A stretch of DNA of 64,000 bases from Nodosilinea sp. FACHB-131 (GTDB taxonomy: Bacteria; Cyanobacteriota; Cyanobacteriia; Phormidesmidales; Phormidesmidaceae): positions 51,618-115,617 of the forward strand of contig NZ_JACJOF010000036.1 of assembly GCF_014695395.1 (NCBI RefSeq). Direction: 5' to 3'. This document shows, piece after piece, positions 45,054-53,923 of the stretch; the first letter of the stretch is position 1; every line of letters starts with the position of its first letter. The position numbers and the translations under genes were made by a program. The notes beneath the pieces were generated by a model. That model was not told the origin of the DNA and made no database searches. It was given only the letters and a program-made list of their open reading frames with translations.

Positions 45054-46193
45054 ATGACTCAAACTAACTGGGCTAAGCTACTGCGGTTAGCACCGCTTTC
45101 GGCAGTTTTGGCGACCTTAACCCTCGGCAGTGCGGCAGCAATGGCCCTGGCCGCCGAAGGTCCCATCCAAAATTTCAACTGGCTCAAAGACGAAGCCCTG
45201 CTTGACCAGGCCTTAGATGCGGCCCACACCAAAGACGACGACGACGATGATGACGATGACGATGACGACGTAGAATCGGGCGAGGTCATCTACCAGCAGC
45301 GCCGCACCACAACCACGACGACAACCACCGTCAACCAGGTCAGCTTTAGCGATATTTCTACCAATTACTGGGCGAGCGATTTTGTCTATCGCCTCTCCGC
45401 CATTAAGGTCGTCAGCGGATTTCCTAGCGGAAATTTCTTGCCGAGCAACAATCTTACCAAAGCACAATATGCGGCGATGATTGCCCAGGCCTTTGATATG
45501 CCTGCTTCGCGTCAAACCGTTACCCTGCGCAACGTCTCCAGCAGCTACTGGGCCTACAGTGCTATTCAAAAAGCCTACTCTATGGGCTTTTTAGAGGTTT
45601 CCAACGGGCTGTTTGACACCAACGGCACCATGACCCGTCTTGACATGCTGGTGATGCTGGCTCGAGGGCTAAATATTACCCAAGTCACCTCTGGGCAGTC
45701 AGTTGATAGCCTGTTGAGTATCTTCAGCGACGCTAACCAAATCCCCAGTGAGTATCGCGTCATTATCGCGGCCTTAGTCGAGCGCGGCATTTTGGTGAAC
45801 TATCCCACCATTACCGAGCTAAACCTGTTTGGGGTGGTTTCTCGTTCTGAAGCCTGTAGCTTTGTCTATCAGGCCCTAGCCTATATGGGCAAAGTCGAAA
45901 CCATTGAGTCGGCTTACATCGTCAACAGCAGCAACTTTTCCAGTCTGACTGAAACTATCACCAACACCACCGAAACCACTACCGAAACCACCGAGACCAC
46001 CACCGAAACTGGCGAGGTGGATGTGGACGATGATGACGACGACGATGATGACGACGATGATGATGATGACGACGATCGCCGACAAAACTGCAACCAGGGC
46101 ATTGGTAACGGTGCTGAAGGCTGCGACCCTGGCAACTCTCGCCCCCACGGCGGCAGCAATGACGAAGGTGGTCGCACCCCCGGCAATCGCTAG
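45054..46193 (+). CDS. Secreted SLH-domain protein with two poly-aspartate tracts
   Basis: 379 residues. A signal peptide (LLRLAPLSAVLATLTLGSAAAMALA) precedes a 12-Asp tract (residues 61-72), a Thr-rich linker, three S-layer homology domains (SFSDISTNYWASDFVYRL, NVSSSYWAYSAIQKAY, FSDANQIPSEYRVIIAAL), a Thr/Glu-rich linker (TETTTETTETTTETGE) and a second, 17-Asp tract (325-341), then a Gly/Asn-rich tail. SLH domains bind cell-wall polymers. The acidic tracts are likely to bind calcium or other divalent cations outside the cell; this is inference. A strong terminator follows. Confidence 0.85.
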   Translation: MTQTNWAKLLRLAPLSAVLATLTLGSAAAMALAAEGPIQNFNWLKDEALLDQALDAAHTKDDDDDDDDDDDDVESGEVIYQQRRTTTTTTTTVNQVSFSDISTNYWASDFVYRLSAIKVVSGFPSGNFLPSNNLTKAQYAAMIAQAFDMPASRQTVTLRNVSSSYWAYSAIQKAYSMGFLEVSNGLFDTNGTMTRLDMLVMLARGLNITQVTSGQSVDSLLSIFSDANQIPSEYRVIIAALVERGILVNYPTITELNLFGVVSRSEACSFVYQALAYMGKVETIESAYIVNSSNFSSLTETITNTTETTTETTETTTETGEVDVDDDDDDDDDDDDDDDDDRRQNCNQGIGNGAEGCDPGNSRPHGGSNDEGGRTPGNR

Positions 46194-46232
46194 TTTGAGT
46201 TAATCTGCATTTTTTGTCCTTCCGAGTGTTAC

Positions 46233-46259
46233 AAGACGCCCTTCGGGGCGTCTTTTTTT
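46233..46259 (+). terminator. Intrinsic terminator after the SLH gene
   Basis: AAGACGCCC pairs with GGGCGTCTT around a TTCG tetraloop and is followed by a run of seven T. It is a textbook Rho-independent terminator 40 bases after the SLH gene stop. Confidence 0.95.
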
Positions 46260-46377
46260 GCGCTTACACTAAATTCTTTCGGTTTCCCTCGATTGGGGCA
46301 GAGCGATCGCCGTTTATCCCTGTAGAATTATCGGTTTTTGGCATTGGGGAGTGTGAACTTAAACATGACACTAGTCC

Positions 46378-47049
46378 CTAGGAATCAGGGGTAGGGGTGT
46401 CGATGCCAAAGGCTTGAGCGGGAGGCAACTGGAGCAGGCTGAGCAAACCATCGAGCATGTACTGCACGGCCAGGGCTGCCAGCAGCACCCCCAGCACTCG
46501 GGTCACCACGTTGATGCCAATTTGGCCCAGCACCTTAGCCAACGGACGCGACAGCAGCAAGAACAGATAACACAGCAGCAACACCACCGCCGCTGCCGCT
46601 AGCACCACGCTCAAGCCTAGATAGTAGTTAGTTGACTCCCGCGACAGCACCAATATGCTGGCTAAGCTACCTGGCCCCGCAATCAGCGGAATCGCCAGCG
46701 GAAACACGCTGACATCTTGCTTCGTGCCCGCTTCCTGCACCTCGGCTTCGGTCTCGCGCTCCTGGTGCACAAAGATCATGTCGAGGGCGATCTTAAACAG
46801 CAAAAACCCCGCTGCAATTTGAAAGGCTTGCAGGCTAATGCCCAGATTGTGCAGCACGTAAGCTCCGGTTAGCCCAAAGGCCAGGAGAATACCGGCCGAT
46901 ACTGCCACCGCCCGCGTGGCAATCTGGGTCTGCTCGGTTTCGGTGCGATCGCTCACCAGCGCCAGGTACAACGGCGCTAGCCCCACCGGGTCAATCACCA
47001 CAAACAGGGTCAGAAAGGCTTTGGCAAACAGCGGCAGAATGATCGGCAT
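46378..47049 (-). CDS. MarC family membrane protein
   Basis: 223 residues, six membrane helices. FLTLFVVIDPVGLAPLYLAL, FQIAAGFLLFKIALDMIF and LAIPLIAGPGSLASILVL are MarC/UPF0056 signatures. The family was named for a supposed role in multiple antibiotic resistance that was not confirmed; transport of amino acids or related compounds is suggested by some members. Divergent from the TraX-like gene. Confidence 0.9.
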   Translation of the reverse strand: MPIILPLFAKAFLTLFVVIDPVGLAPLYLALVSDRTETEQTQIATRAVAVSAGILLAFGLTGAYVLHNLGISLQAFQIAAGFLLFKIALDMIFVHQERETEAEVQEAGTKQDVSVFPLAIPLIAGPGSLASILVLSRESTNYYLGLSVVLAAAAVVLLLCYLFLLLSRPLAKVLGQIGINVVTRVLGVLLAALAVQYMLDGLLSLLQLPPAQAFGIDTPTPDS

Positions 47050-47156
47050 AGGGTCGCTTAGGAGACTGCCTCAAATCTACCGCTGTTCGGAGCAAACGGT
47101 CGCCTCCCCTGTGTTAGACCAGAGAGAAGATCATCAGCCCAAACAGGTTTCAGCTA

Positions 47157-47810
47157 TTGCAGTCAAGACCCGGCGCTTTTCCTAAGGGATTAACCAGCTA
47201 CCAGATCAAGGTTTTAGCGGCTGTGACCATGCTGGTGGATCACATCGGCGTGGTGTTTTTTCCCGAGGCGATCGGGTTTCGGATAATTGGGCGGATCAGC
47301 TTTCCGCTGTTTGTTTGGCTGCTAGTGCAGGGCGAGGCTCACACCAAGCATGTAGGGCGCTATGGTCTGCGGTTGGCGGTGCTAGGCGTGGTGTCTCAAC
47401 CCATTTATCAAGTTACCTTCGACACGGCCCGGCCCAATATTTTGTTTGAGCTGCTTTTGGGGCTCATTTGCCTGCGGTTGGCACGGGGGTTTCCTCGATT
47501 TCAGCTGCCCATCTGGATTGGGGGGGCGGGTTTGAGTGAACTGCTGGCTATGGGCTACAGCAGTTACGGCATTGGGCTAATTGCGCTCACCCGCTACTAC
47601 CGCCCCACGGTGCTGTGGTGGTTGGCTTGGGTTGGGCTGCACTTAGTCGACGCCTGGATATATGGGGAGCCGTTTCAGCTGCCAGCGCTGGTAGTCCCCC
47701 TGATCTTTTGGCTGACCAATGGGGAGCGAGGGCCAAAGGCGCGATGGTTTTATGCCTTCTATCCCGGCCATCTGGCCCTGCTGTGGCTGATCCGGCAGGG
47801 TTTGAACTAA
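47157..47810 (+). CDS. TraX family membrane protein
   Basis: 217 residues with about seven membrane helices. TSYQIKVLAAVTMLVDHIGVVFFP and IIGRISFPLFVWLLVQGEAH are the TraX signature; the family contains the F-pilin acetylase TraX and is widespread outside conjugation systems. No conjugation genes are near, so the substrate is unknown. The start is uncertain: a TTG at 47157 is used since no good ATG with Shine-Dalgarno precedes the conserved region. Confidence 0.8.
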   Translation: MQSRPGAFPKGLTSYQIKVLAAVTMLVDHIGVVFFPEAIGFRIIGRISFPLFVWLLVQGEAHTKHVGRYGLRLAVLGVVSQPIYQVTFDTARPNILFELLLGLICLRLARGFPRFQLPIWIGGAGLSELLAMGYSSYGIGLIALTRYYRPTVLWWLAWVGLHLVDAWIYGEPFQLPALVVPLIFWLTNGERGPKARWFYAFYPGHLALLWLIRQGLN

Positions 47811-47881
47811 CGATCAGTTGTAAGCTCTCACCAGCCGACGAGGGACCGAGAAATCCAGGTCTGCGGCACCGCCTAGCAGTA

Positions 47882-47922
47882 ACCCCCGACAGTCAGCAGT
47901 CGCTCTACTAACCGTCGGGGGT
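47882..47922. terminator. Long-loop hairpin between converging genes
   Basis: ACCCCCGAC (47882-47890) and GTCGGGGGT (47914-47922) form a 9-bp stem with a 23-base loop. It lies between the TraX-like gene and a small minus-strand gene that converge. No T-run follows, so termination is only suggested by position. Confidence 0.4.
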
Positions 47923-47957
47923 ACTAGTTCAGAATGGAGATGGAGTTTGGGCTGGGC

Positions 47958-48122
47958 CTACAAAAAGTGGTCGATCACCACTGCCGAAACGGCTGCAAAT
48001 ACTGTGATTGCCAAGCCCTCCAGCGGGTTTTGCCCCTGGGCAACCGCAAAGGTCGTAATCACGCCAGCCCCCAGAGCCGCGATCGCAACGGAGCCAATCC
48101 AGTCTTTTTGTAGATTATGCAT
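47958..48122 (-). CDS. Small membrane protein, 54 residues
   Basis: Translated by hand from the ATG at 48122. After MHNLQKDWIGS there are two hydrophobic stretches (VAIAALGAGVITTFAVA and LAITVFAAVSAVVI) joined by QGQNPLEG, ending in DHFL. It contains a HIP1 site in frame and shows balanced codon use, which supports coding. I do not recognise the family; the two-helix form resembles small stress or photosystem-associated proteins. Confidence 0.6.
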   Translation of the reverse strand: MHNLQKDWIGSVAIAALGAGVITTFAVAQGQNPLEGLAITVFAAVSAVVIDHFL

Positions 48123-48354
48123 GGGTTTTTAAAGGTGGGGTGTGCCGCAAAAGAGTGAGACAGCAGTTGTGTGTGGAAACTACTTACCCCAACCCTAGGG
48201 CTGTTCAGACCTCACGCTATCACCCTGTCCGAGGCCAAATGAATCCACACCAGGGAACTGATACCAAGCTTAAGGCTTGGTTAGATTAGTTAACATTCTT
48301 CCCATAGAGGGAGCAGGTTCTACGGCAAAACCAGCCTGAGGCAAGAGATTAAGG

Positions 48355-48816
48355 CTATTCGACGCGACGGGTATTGCCTGTCTTGACCCAGCCTTCCTGG
48401 CCATTAGACACCACTCGCACCTTAACCCACGACTGACCGGCGGGTTCTTCGAGCACCACCACCGCTTCATTGACATCCACGCCCCCCACCTGGGGAAACT
48501 CGACACCGGGACCTTCGCGCATCACCAGGCCAATGGGCTGCACCACCGTGGCGTTGTAGGTACCAGGCTCAAGGGCGGGCTCTGCCGGCGGCTCAGCGGG
48601 GGCCGGTGGAGCTTCGACCACCGGCTCGGCAGGGGCTTCTGGGGCCGCTTCTGGGGTTGGGGTCGGCATTTCGTCGCCGTACAGGGGCTTAGGCGGCAGC
48701 ACCGACAGGCGACCCATGAAGTAGCGGGCAGTGGCCACCCCCGCCATCGACAGCAGAATGAGGGCGATCGCCATGCCCAGAATTAATTTCGACAGGCCAA
48801 TGAAGAATCCTTTCAT
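48355..48816 (-). CDS. Membrane-anchored bacterial SH3 (SH3b) protein
   Basis: 153 residues. One N-terminal helix (LILGMAIALILLSMAGVA), then a Pro/Glu/Ala-rich spacer of about 50 residues, and an SH3b domain from about residue 88 (VVQPIGLVMREGPG, SWVKVRVVSNGQEGWVKT). SH3b domains commonly bind cell-wall peptides or serve as targeting modules. Downstream of ycf46 on the same strand, 75 bases away. Confidence 0.8.
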   Translation of the reverse strand: MKGFFIGLSKLILGMAIALILLSMAGVATARYFMGRLSVLPPKPLYGDEMPTPTPEAAPEAPAEPVVEAPPAPAEPPAEPALEPGTYNATVVQPIGLVMREGPGVEFPQVGGVDVNEAVVVLEEPAGQSWVKVRVVSNGQEGWVKTGNTRRVE

Positions 48817-48891
48817 GGAGGCAGCGGGCCGAGGGTTAGGGTCTACAGGTTGCTAATGGTACAGCACCTCTTGGCAATCGGCATCGGAAAG

Positions 48892-50412
48892 CTAATCGCC
48901 ACTGGGGAGAGTTGGGCGAAATCGAGGGTCGATGTCGCTGCGGGAGGCCATACGGGCTTTACCCGCTGCTGCCCAGGCTTGCAGCGCCTCAATTTGCTCC
49001 TGGGCGGTGCGGGCTAGGGGCACCATTTCGCTGGCGGCGGTGAGAATGTCGTCGGTAGTAAAGTCGCGATTTTGGCTAAAGCCCAGGTGCATCGCCTCGA
49101 CGATCGCCTGCTCGATCTCAGCCCCTGAGAAGTCGGGGGTTTCGTAGGCCAACCGGGCGGTGTCGAAGGTCTTGAGGGTGTGGGGCCGCAGGCGCGAGAG
49201 GTGGACTTCAAAAATGGCTTGGCGATCGCTCTGGCTAGGTAGACCAACAAAGAAAATTTCATCGAAGCGGCCCCGGCGCAGCATCTCTGGTGGCAGAGCC
49301 TGAATGTTGTTAGCGGTGGCCACCACAAACACCGGGGAGGTTTTCTCCGCCATCCAGGTGATGAAGGTGCCGAAGACCCGACTGGCGGTACCCGAGTCGC
49401 CCCGGCCATCCATGCCCGCAAAGGCCTTATCGATCTCGTCAATCCACAGCACGCAGGGGGCCAGGGCTTCTGCCAGCTGAATCATTTGGCGGGTGCGGGC
49501 CTCTGACTCGCCCACCAGGCCACCAAACAGTCGCCCCACGTCGAGGCGCAGCAGGGGCAGGTGCCAGTGGTGGGCGATCGCCTTGGCGGTCAGTGACTTG
49601 CCCGTACCCTGAATGCCCAGCAGCAGCAGCCCGCGCGGATGGGGCAGACCGTACTGGCGCGCTTTTTCGGAGAAGGCGGTGCCCCGCTTGAGCAACCAGT
49701 CCTTGAGGTTGTCGAGCCCACCGATGTCAGAGATCTGTTCCCTGGCAGGGTAGTAGTCAAGAATTTGGGTCTGGCGAATGCTCTGGCGCTTTTCGTCGAG
49801 AATCAGGTCGAGGTCGTTGGGGTCAAAGGCTCCGTGGGCGGCGATCGCCCGCGACAGTACTCGCCGGATGCGCTCTAGGGATAGCCCTTGACAGGTGCGC
49901 ACTACCTCCTCCAGGGTAGCCATTGGCAGGTTAGTGCCGGTCGAGCCCAAAAGCTGCTGCACCTCGTGCCGAATGGCGGCGGCATCGGGCAGGGTAAACT
50001 CCAGCACCGTCACGGTCTCGCTCAGCTCGTCGGGGATGGTGAGCTGGGCTGAGAGAATGATCAGGGTCTTGGGTTGGGCCTTTAGCCGACGAGCTAAGTT
50101 GCGCAGCTTGCGAGAGATCGCCACGTCATCCAAAAAGCGATGAAAGTCGCGCAGCACAAAGATGGCTGGAGCCGTAGCGGGCAGCTTTTCTACCAGTTCT
50201 AGCGCTTGCAGGGGGTTGCGCTTGCCAAAGCCCGCGTCATTGAGGTTGCCCTGGTAGCCCTCGACGAAATCCCAAGTGTAGAGGGCGCGGTTGCCCTGCT
50301 GGGTGGCGCAAGCCGCAATGTCGGCCTCGGCCCGCTCTTCCTCAGCGGTGGCGATGTAGATAATCGGGTAGCGGGCGCGAATCAGTAAGCCCAGTTCGTC
50401 GGTAAAACCCAT
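48892..50412 (-). CDS. ycf46: AAA-type ATPase Ycf46
   Basis: 506 residues. The N-terminal part ([39 protein letters not shown]) is typical of Ycf46, conserved in cyanobacteria and red-lineage plastids. The AAA domain has Walker [13 protein letters not shown] near residue 270, Walker [13 protein letters not shown] and the second region [16 protein letters not shown]. Synechocystis Slr0374 is linked to inorganic carbon and light responses. Final gene but one of the rpmH-rnpA-yidC block. Confidence 0.9.
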   Translation of the reverse strand: MGFTDELGLLIRARYPIIYIATAEEERAEADIAACATQQGNRALYTWDFVEGYQGNLNDAGFGKRNPLQALELVEKLPATAPAIFVLRDFHRFLDDVAISRKLRNLARRLKAQPKTLIILSAQLTIPDELSETVTVLEFTLPDAAAIRHEVQQLLGSTGTNLPMATLEEVVRTCQGLSLERIRRVLSRAIAAHGAFDPNDLDLILDEKRQSIRQTQILDYYPAREQISDIGGLDNLKDWLLKRGTAFSEKARQYGLPHPRGLLLLGIQGTGKSLTAKAIAHHWHLPLLRLDVGRLFGGLVGESEARTRQMIQLAEALAPCVLWIDEIDKAFAGMDGRGDSGTASRVFGTFITWMAEKTSPVFVVATANNIQALPPEMLRRGRFDEIFFVGLPSQSDRQAIFEVHLSRLRPHTLKTFDTARLAYETPDFSGAEIEQAIVEAMHLGFSQNRDFTTDDILTAASEMVPLARTAQEQIEALQAWAAAGKARMASRSDIDPRFRPTLPSGD

Positions 50413-50519
50413 GTCAGCGCGACTCAGTTATCCCACAGTGCTCGGTTGATGTTTCCAGCCTATCGGATTTTAAGGAGTCTCTGATTCCCCCGTGAGCATG
50501 AAGCTGTAGATTCTGTGCT

Positions 50520-51035
50520 TTAGATCTCGGGCTGGTTGAGCTGCTGCTGAAGTTGAGTCAGGGCTGCCCAGCGGTGGTCGGCAGGTTGGGCGGTGGCCGT
50601 CCCTGGTCCTCGCAGCTCAATGCCGGGGCAGTCTTCATCGCAGATCTGGGGCATGGGCAGCGCCAGGCAGATCTGCTCGTAGACCCAGGTTTCGGGGTAA
50701 AAGTGGCCGTTGGGGGGCAGGGTCTCAAACAGATCCTCCACCGCCACCTCCCGTTCTAGCGGCAGGGTGGCGGGGTCGGGCTCATGCTCCAGCCAAATCA
50801 GCTCCTGGGCCGACAGCGCTACGCGGTGATTGTAAGCTTGCAGGCAGCGATCGCAGGTCAGCGTCACAATCGTATCGGCTCTGGCCTTGACCTCCAGGTA
50901 GGTGCCCTGGTGAGTGATAGTCAGCTCACCCCGCACGGGGGTGAGGGTCTCCAACTCCGCTAGGTGCTGGTCAAACTCAACGGTGAGAGTCTTCTCAGGC
51001 CGCTGTAGCAGGTGGGGGATATAGACTTTCTCCAT
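50520..51035 (-). CDS. yceD: YceD family protein (DUF177)
   Basis: 171 residues. VEFDQHLAELETLTPVRGELTI and VTLTCDRCLQAYNH with its CxxC pair, then CDEDCPGI near the C-terminus, are family signatures. YceD proteins are linked to 23S rRNA accumulation and usually sit before rpmF; here it lies between khpB and ycf46, the common cyanobacterial order. A zinc site made by the cysteines is likely. Confidence 0.85.
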   Translation of the reverse strand: MEKVYIPHLLQRPEKTLTVEFDQHLAELETLTPVRGELTITHQGTYLEVKARADTIVTLTCDRCLQAYNHRVALSAQELIWLEHEPDPATLPLEREVAVEDLFETLPPNGHFYPETWVYEQICLALPMPQICDEDCPGIELRGPGTATAQPADHRWAALTQLQQQLNQPEI

Positions 51036-51074
51036 TGTTTTTGCCTCCCATGGCTCGCGCTGTCTCTGTGCGAC

Positions 51075-51590
51075 CTAGCCGTCTGTAGCCTCGTCGTCCT
51101 GCTGCCCAGCTAAACAGACCACGAGGCGGCGATCGGGCTCGCGACCGCGACTAAAGGTAGAAAGCCCGTCCCGAGCGGCTATGAAATGGTGCATTTGCCG
51201 CCGCTCGGCGGATGAAAGTCCCTGCATTTCGTACTTCTCACCGCTGGCCAACACGCGCTCAGCGGCCTCGGCAGCCATCGCCTTGAGTTCTTCAAGCCGC
51301 TTGGCTCGGTAGCCAGCTAGCTCGATGGTAAAAGCCTGCTGCTCCGCCTGCTCTTTGCCCAAGTTGAGGGTGGTGTTGGCCAAATACTGAATTGAGTCAA
51401 GCACCGTGCCACCATCGCCGATCAGCGCCTGCACCTGCTCGGGTGACAGATGCTCTTCGGCAATGGTGAGCCAGCAGCTTTCCCCTGACTCATCCTCGAC
51501 CGGGTGAGCGGTGACGGTGCTGGTCAGCTCCTGCATGGTGAGCAGAGTCGTTAACCAGTTAACGCCGGCGGTGGCAGCATCGGTGACCAT
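51075..51590 (-). CDS. KH and R3H domain RNA-binding protein (Jag/KhpB)
   Basis: 171 residues. A KH-II domain with ALIGDGGTVLDSIQYL (GxxG loop) runs from about 55 to 110, and an R3H domain with LSSAERRQMHHFIA follows. The N-terminal Jag_N domain of Firmicutes KhpB is absent. It binds single-stranded RNA and, being next to yidC, is often called the SpoIIIJ-associated protein. The start lies three bases after the yidC stop, showing translational coupling. Confidence 0.88.
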   Translation of the reverse strand: MVTDAATAGVNWLTTLLTMQELTSTVTAHPVEDESGESCWLTIAEEHLSPEQVQALIGDGGTVLDSIQYLANTTLNLGKEQAEQQAFTIELAGYRAKRLEELKAMAAEAAERVLASGEKYEMQGLSSAERRQMHHFIAARDGLSTFSRGREPDRRLVVCLAGQQDDEATDG

Positions 51591-51593
51591 GGG

Positions 51594-52745
51594 TTACGCC
51601 TTTTTCTTCTTGCTACGCCCAGGTTCAAAGGGCAGAGTCTGCCGATCTTCCTCAACCTTGGTTTCGGCATCGACGATTTTTTGCAGATTCTCAGGCAGAG
51701 GCTCTCGTGAAAGAATAAACGTTTGCAGGGTTTGAAAAATGTTGGCAATCAGCATGTACATCAGCACCCCGGCAGGCAGGGGAAAGAACAGGAACATGCC
51801 GGAGAAGATGATCGGCGTAAACTTGTTAACAGCAGCCTGTTGAGAGTTTTCGCTACTGGTGGAGCCCTGGCCAGAGAGCACCTGGTTGAGGTATAAGCTG
51901 GCTCCAAAGCCCAGAATCATGATCAAAATATCCCAGTGAATGGCACCGTCTTCGCCGGTTACACCGATACGGCCCAGGGCTTTGATAAACAAAAACCCTT
52001 TGTTAGCGGCCAGACCGGGAGCCTGCACCCGCACAGTCGCCTCGCCAGGGGCCAATGCAGTGATGTGGCCTTCGGCATCGATCGCAACGACATCCTCACC
52101 CTTGGTAACTTCCCATTTCGGTTGGAAGCCGTCTACGTCTTCGTTGTACTGGGAAGCCAGAGCTTCGATGGTTTCGCCCTCAGCCGTTTGTAGGCGCACA
52201 TCGGTTTTTTCGCCCACGACGAGCTTATTGCCACCGGGCATCACCGCCGAGATGGGGAAGTGAGACCCGTCAGACACGTAGATGGCCTTGGGGGGCGTGG
52301 TAAACACCTGGGGCTGAATCTGCTCAATCTTTTCTTGGGGAAAGACCTGAACATTGACGTCGTAGTTGATGTCAGAGAACGGCGACCCCCGCAGGGTTGC
52401 AAATAGGGCAAAGAGAATGGGCATTTGTAGCAGCACCGGAAAGCAACCTGCTAGGGGGTTGCCAAACTCTTTGTAAACCCCGCTCATCTCCTCTTGCAGT
52501 TTGGTGGGGTTGTCTTTGTAGCGCTCTTGGATCTCTTTGACGCGCTTTTGCATGAGGGGCTGAGCCACCTTCATGCGCCGCATGTTGCGAATGGAGCCGG
52601 CGTTGAGGGGGTACAGGGCAAAGCGAATTACCAGGGTGAGGGCCACAATGGCTAACCCGTAGCTGGGCACGATTCCATAGAAAAAATCTAGGATCGGCAA
52701 CATGATGTTGTTCGTCAGAAATCCAATTCCAAAATCCATGGGCAC
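51594..52745 (-). CDS. yidC: Membrane protein insertase YidC/Oxa1
   Basis: 383 residues. Membrane segments include [42 protein letters not shown] and a C-terminal pair ending [21 protein letters not shown]. The conserved groove Arg is in [15 protein letters not shown]. Between the second and third helices lies a periplasmic insertion of about 100 residues with an Ig-like (BIG2-type) pattern, [20 protein letters not shown]. It inserts membrane proteins into plasma and thylakoid membranes. Basic tail RSKKKKA. Confidence 0.93.
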   Translation of the reverse strand: MPMDFGIGFLTNNIMLPILDFFYGIVPSYGLAIVALTLVIRFALYPLNAGSIRNMRRMKVAQPLMQKRVKEIQERYKDNPTKLQEEMSGVYKEFGNPLAGCFPVLLQMPILFALFATLRGSPFSDINYDVNVQVFPQEKIEQIQPQVFTTPPKAIYVSDGSHFPISAVMPGGNKLVVGEKTDVRLQTAEGETIEALASQYNEDVDGFQPKWEVTKGEDVVAIDAEGHITALAPGEATVRVQAPGLAANKGFLFIKALGRIGVTGEDGAIHWDILIMILGFGASLYLNQVLSGQGSTSSENSQQAAVNKFTPIIFSGMFLFFPLPAGVLMYMLIANIFQTLQTFILSREPLPENLQKIVDAETKVEEDRQTLPFEPGRSKKKKA

Positions 52746-52846
52746 CTGAACCCTGCTACAGGGGATACGACGTTAACTGCTCAGTTACCTAATCTACCCC
52801 ATCGTTGGGGAGGCAAGCCGCCCCAACGGGTTGGGATTGCCGTAAG

Positions 52847-53242
52847 TTAGCTTTTGCCAAGGGTGCCGCTGACGACTTGGGCTGCCGGAGAGATGCGCTC
52901 GTTGATGTATTCGTACACCTCTCGAAAACGCGGCATAGAGCGAAGTTCTAGGCGGCTGCCATCCTTGAGGGTGACAACCATGTCGCCCCAAAGGCCCAGC
53001 CCACGGGGCACCGTGACAATTTTACTGATTTCGTTGTAGATCAGATCGGTGCGCTCGCGCCCCATCCAGCCGCCGGTCACCGAAAGCCGCCGACTGGTGA
53101 TGCGGTAGCGCAGCCACAGGGCGCGGGTAATGGCTCCAACCGTGAGGGGAAGGCAGATAATCGTGAAACCCAGCAAAATGTTGAAGATCAAATCGCCAAT
53201 GTGGGGGCCGCCCTCATAGTACACATCCTCACGAATGCCCAT
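52847..53242 (-). CDS. PH-domain membrane protein of the rnpA-yidC block
   Basis: 131 residues. Two hydrophobic helices (LIFNILLGFTIICLPLTVGAI) lead into a bacterial PH domain (RYRITSRRLSVTGGW, IVTVPRGLGLWGDMVVTLKD, LRSMPRFREVYEYINER). It is a conserved cyanobacterial neighbour between rnpA and yidC. The start overlaps the rnpA end by 14 bases. Function unknown; a role in membrane protein insertion is possible from location. Confidence 0.85.
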   Translation of the reverse strand: MGIREDVYYEGGPHIGDLIFNILLGFTIICLPLTVGAITRALWLRYRITSRRLSVTGGWMGRERTDLIYNEISKIVTVPRGLGLWGDMVVTLKDGSRLELRSMPRFREVYEYINERISPAAQVVSGTLGKS

Positions 53243-53624
53243 GGAATACCTCTAGCTTGGTAAACAACTGCTCCAATTCTCGCAAAAATTCGCCATATTC
53301 GCACTCAGCCGCCTCGGGCTTCAAGCTGATGACGATCCACTGAGCGGGGCGCAGGCAAGGGAGTAGGGTGCGCAGGGCAGCACGCACTCGCCGCTTGAGG
53401 CGGTTGCGCACCACGGCGCGCTTGTGCACTTTGAGGCTCACCACAATGCCGATCCGTGGGCCAATGTGCAGGGCAGGGTCGCTGGATGCCAAGGATTTGG
53501 CGTTGGCTGCAGGGGCTAGCGAATACACCCGCAGCAGCAGGTGAGCAGAGGCCGCTTTTCTGCCCTGCCGATAGACCTGGGAAAAATCTCGCGATCGCCG
53601 CAGCCGATGGTGTTTGGGCAGCAC
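53229..53624 (-). CDS. rnpA: Ribonuclease P protein component
   Basis: 131 residues, basic. LRRSRDFSQVYRQGRKA and the signature KVHKRAVVRNRLKRRVRAAL identify RnpA, which assists the catalytic RNA in trimming tRNA 5' ends. There is an insertion of about 15 residues (SLAPAANAKSLASSDPALHI) before VVSLKV, not unusual in cyanobacteria. Preceded by rpmH with an inverted repeat between them. Confidence 0.93.
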   Translation of the reverse strand: MLPKHHRLRRSRDFSQVYRQGRKAASAHLLLRVYSLAPAANAKSLASSDPALHIGPRIGIVVSLKVHKRAVVRNRLKRRVRAALRTLLPCLRPAQWIVISLKPEAAECEYGEFLRELEQLFTKLEVFHGHS

Positions 53625-53645
53625 TACCGATCCTCAACGCGCAAC

Positions 53646-53686
53646 AATAGCCCCGGAGCTTAAGGTAACCCCAGGGCTATGCAATG
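53646..53686 (-). terminator. Inverted repeat between rpmH and rnpA
   Basis: ATAGCCC (T/C)GG sequences at both ends (about 53646-53657 and 53676-53686) can form a stem around TTAAG-containing loop sequence. There is no T-run. It could limit read-through from the highly expressed rpmH into rnpA. Confidence 0.5.
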
Positions 53687-53722
53687 ATCTACGAACGGTG
53701 CAGGGAGTAACCCCAGCCCGAG

Positions 53723-53860
53723 CTAGACGGCGAGCTTGGCCCGGCCCTTGCGGCGGCGAGCTTTAATCACCTCCTGGCCGGTGTGGGAGCGCATACGAGC
53801 GCGAAATCCGGAGGTTCGCTTTTGCTTTCGGTTGGTGCCCTCTAGGGTGCGCTTGCTCAT
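53723..53860 (-). CDS. rpmH: 50S ribosomal protein L34
   Basis: 45 residues, translated by hand from the ATG at 53860. The sequence starts [20 protein letters not shown] and ends KGRAKLAV, typical L34 with many Lys and Arg. It is the first gene of the rpmH-rnpA-PH-yidC-khpB-yceD-ycf46 block. A TATTAT -10-like element lies about 45 bases upstream (53904-53909). Confidence 0.97.
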   Translation of the reverse strand: MSKRTLEGTNRKQKRTSGFRARMRSHTGQEVIKARRRKGRAKLAV

Positions 53861-53923
53861 AGCTTAGTCTCTGCCTGTTTCTGCTAAAAAGTCACGGTCT
53901 CATATAATAGCACCCGCTGGCTC

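Noticed and set aside
45059..46186. Minus-strand frames rich in serine or isoleucine/valine opposite the SLH gene
   Set aside because: They are shadows of the GAC/GAT runs in the real gene and have no ribosome binding sites.
47882..47922. tRNA-like sequence on the minus strand (GGTTAGTAGAGCG)
   Set aside because: The D-stem partner and acceptor pairing are missing; only a simple hairpin is supported.
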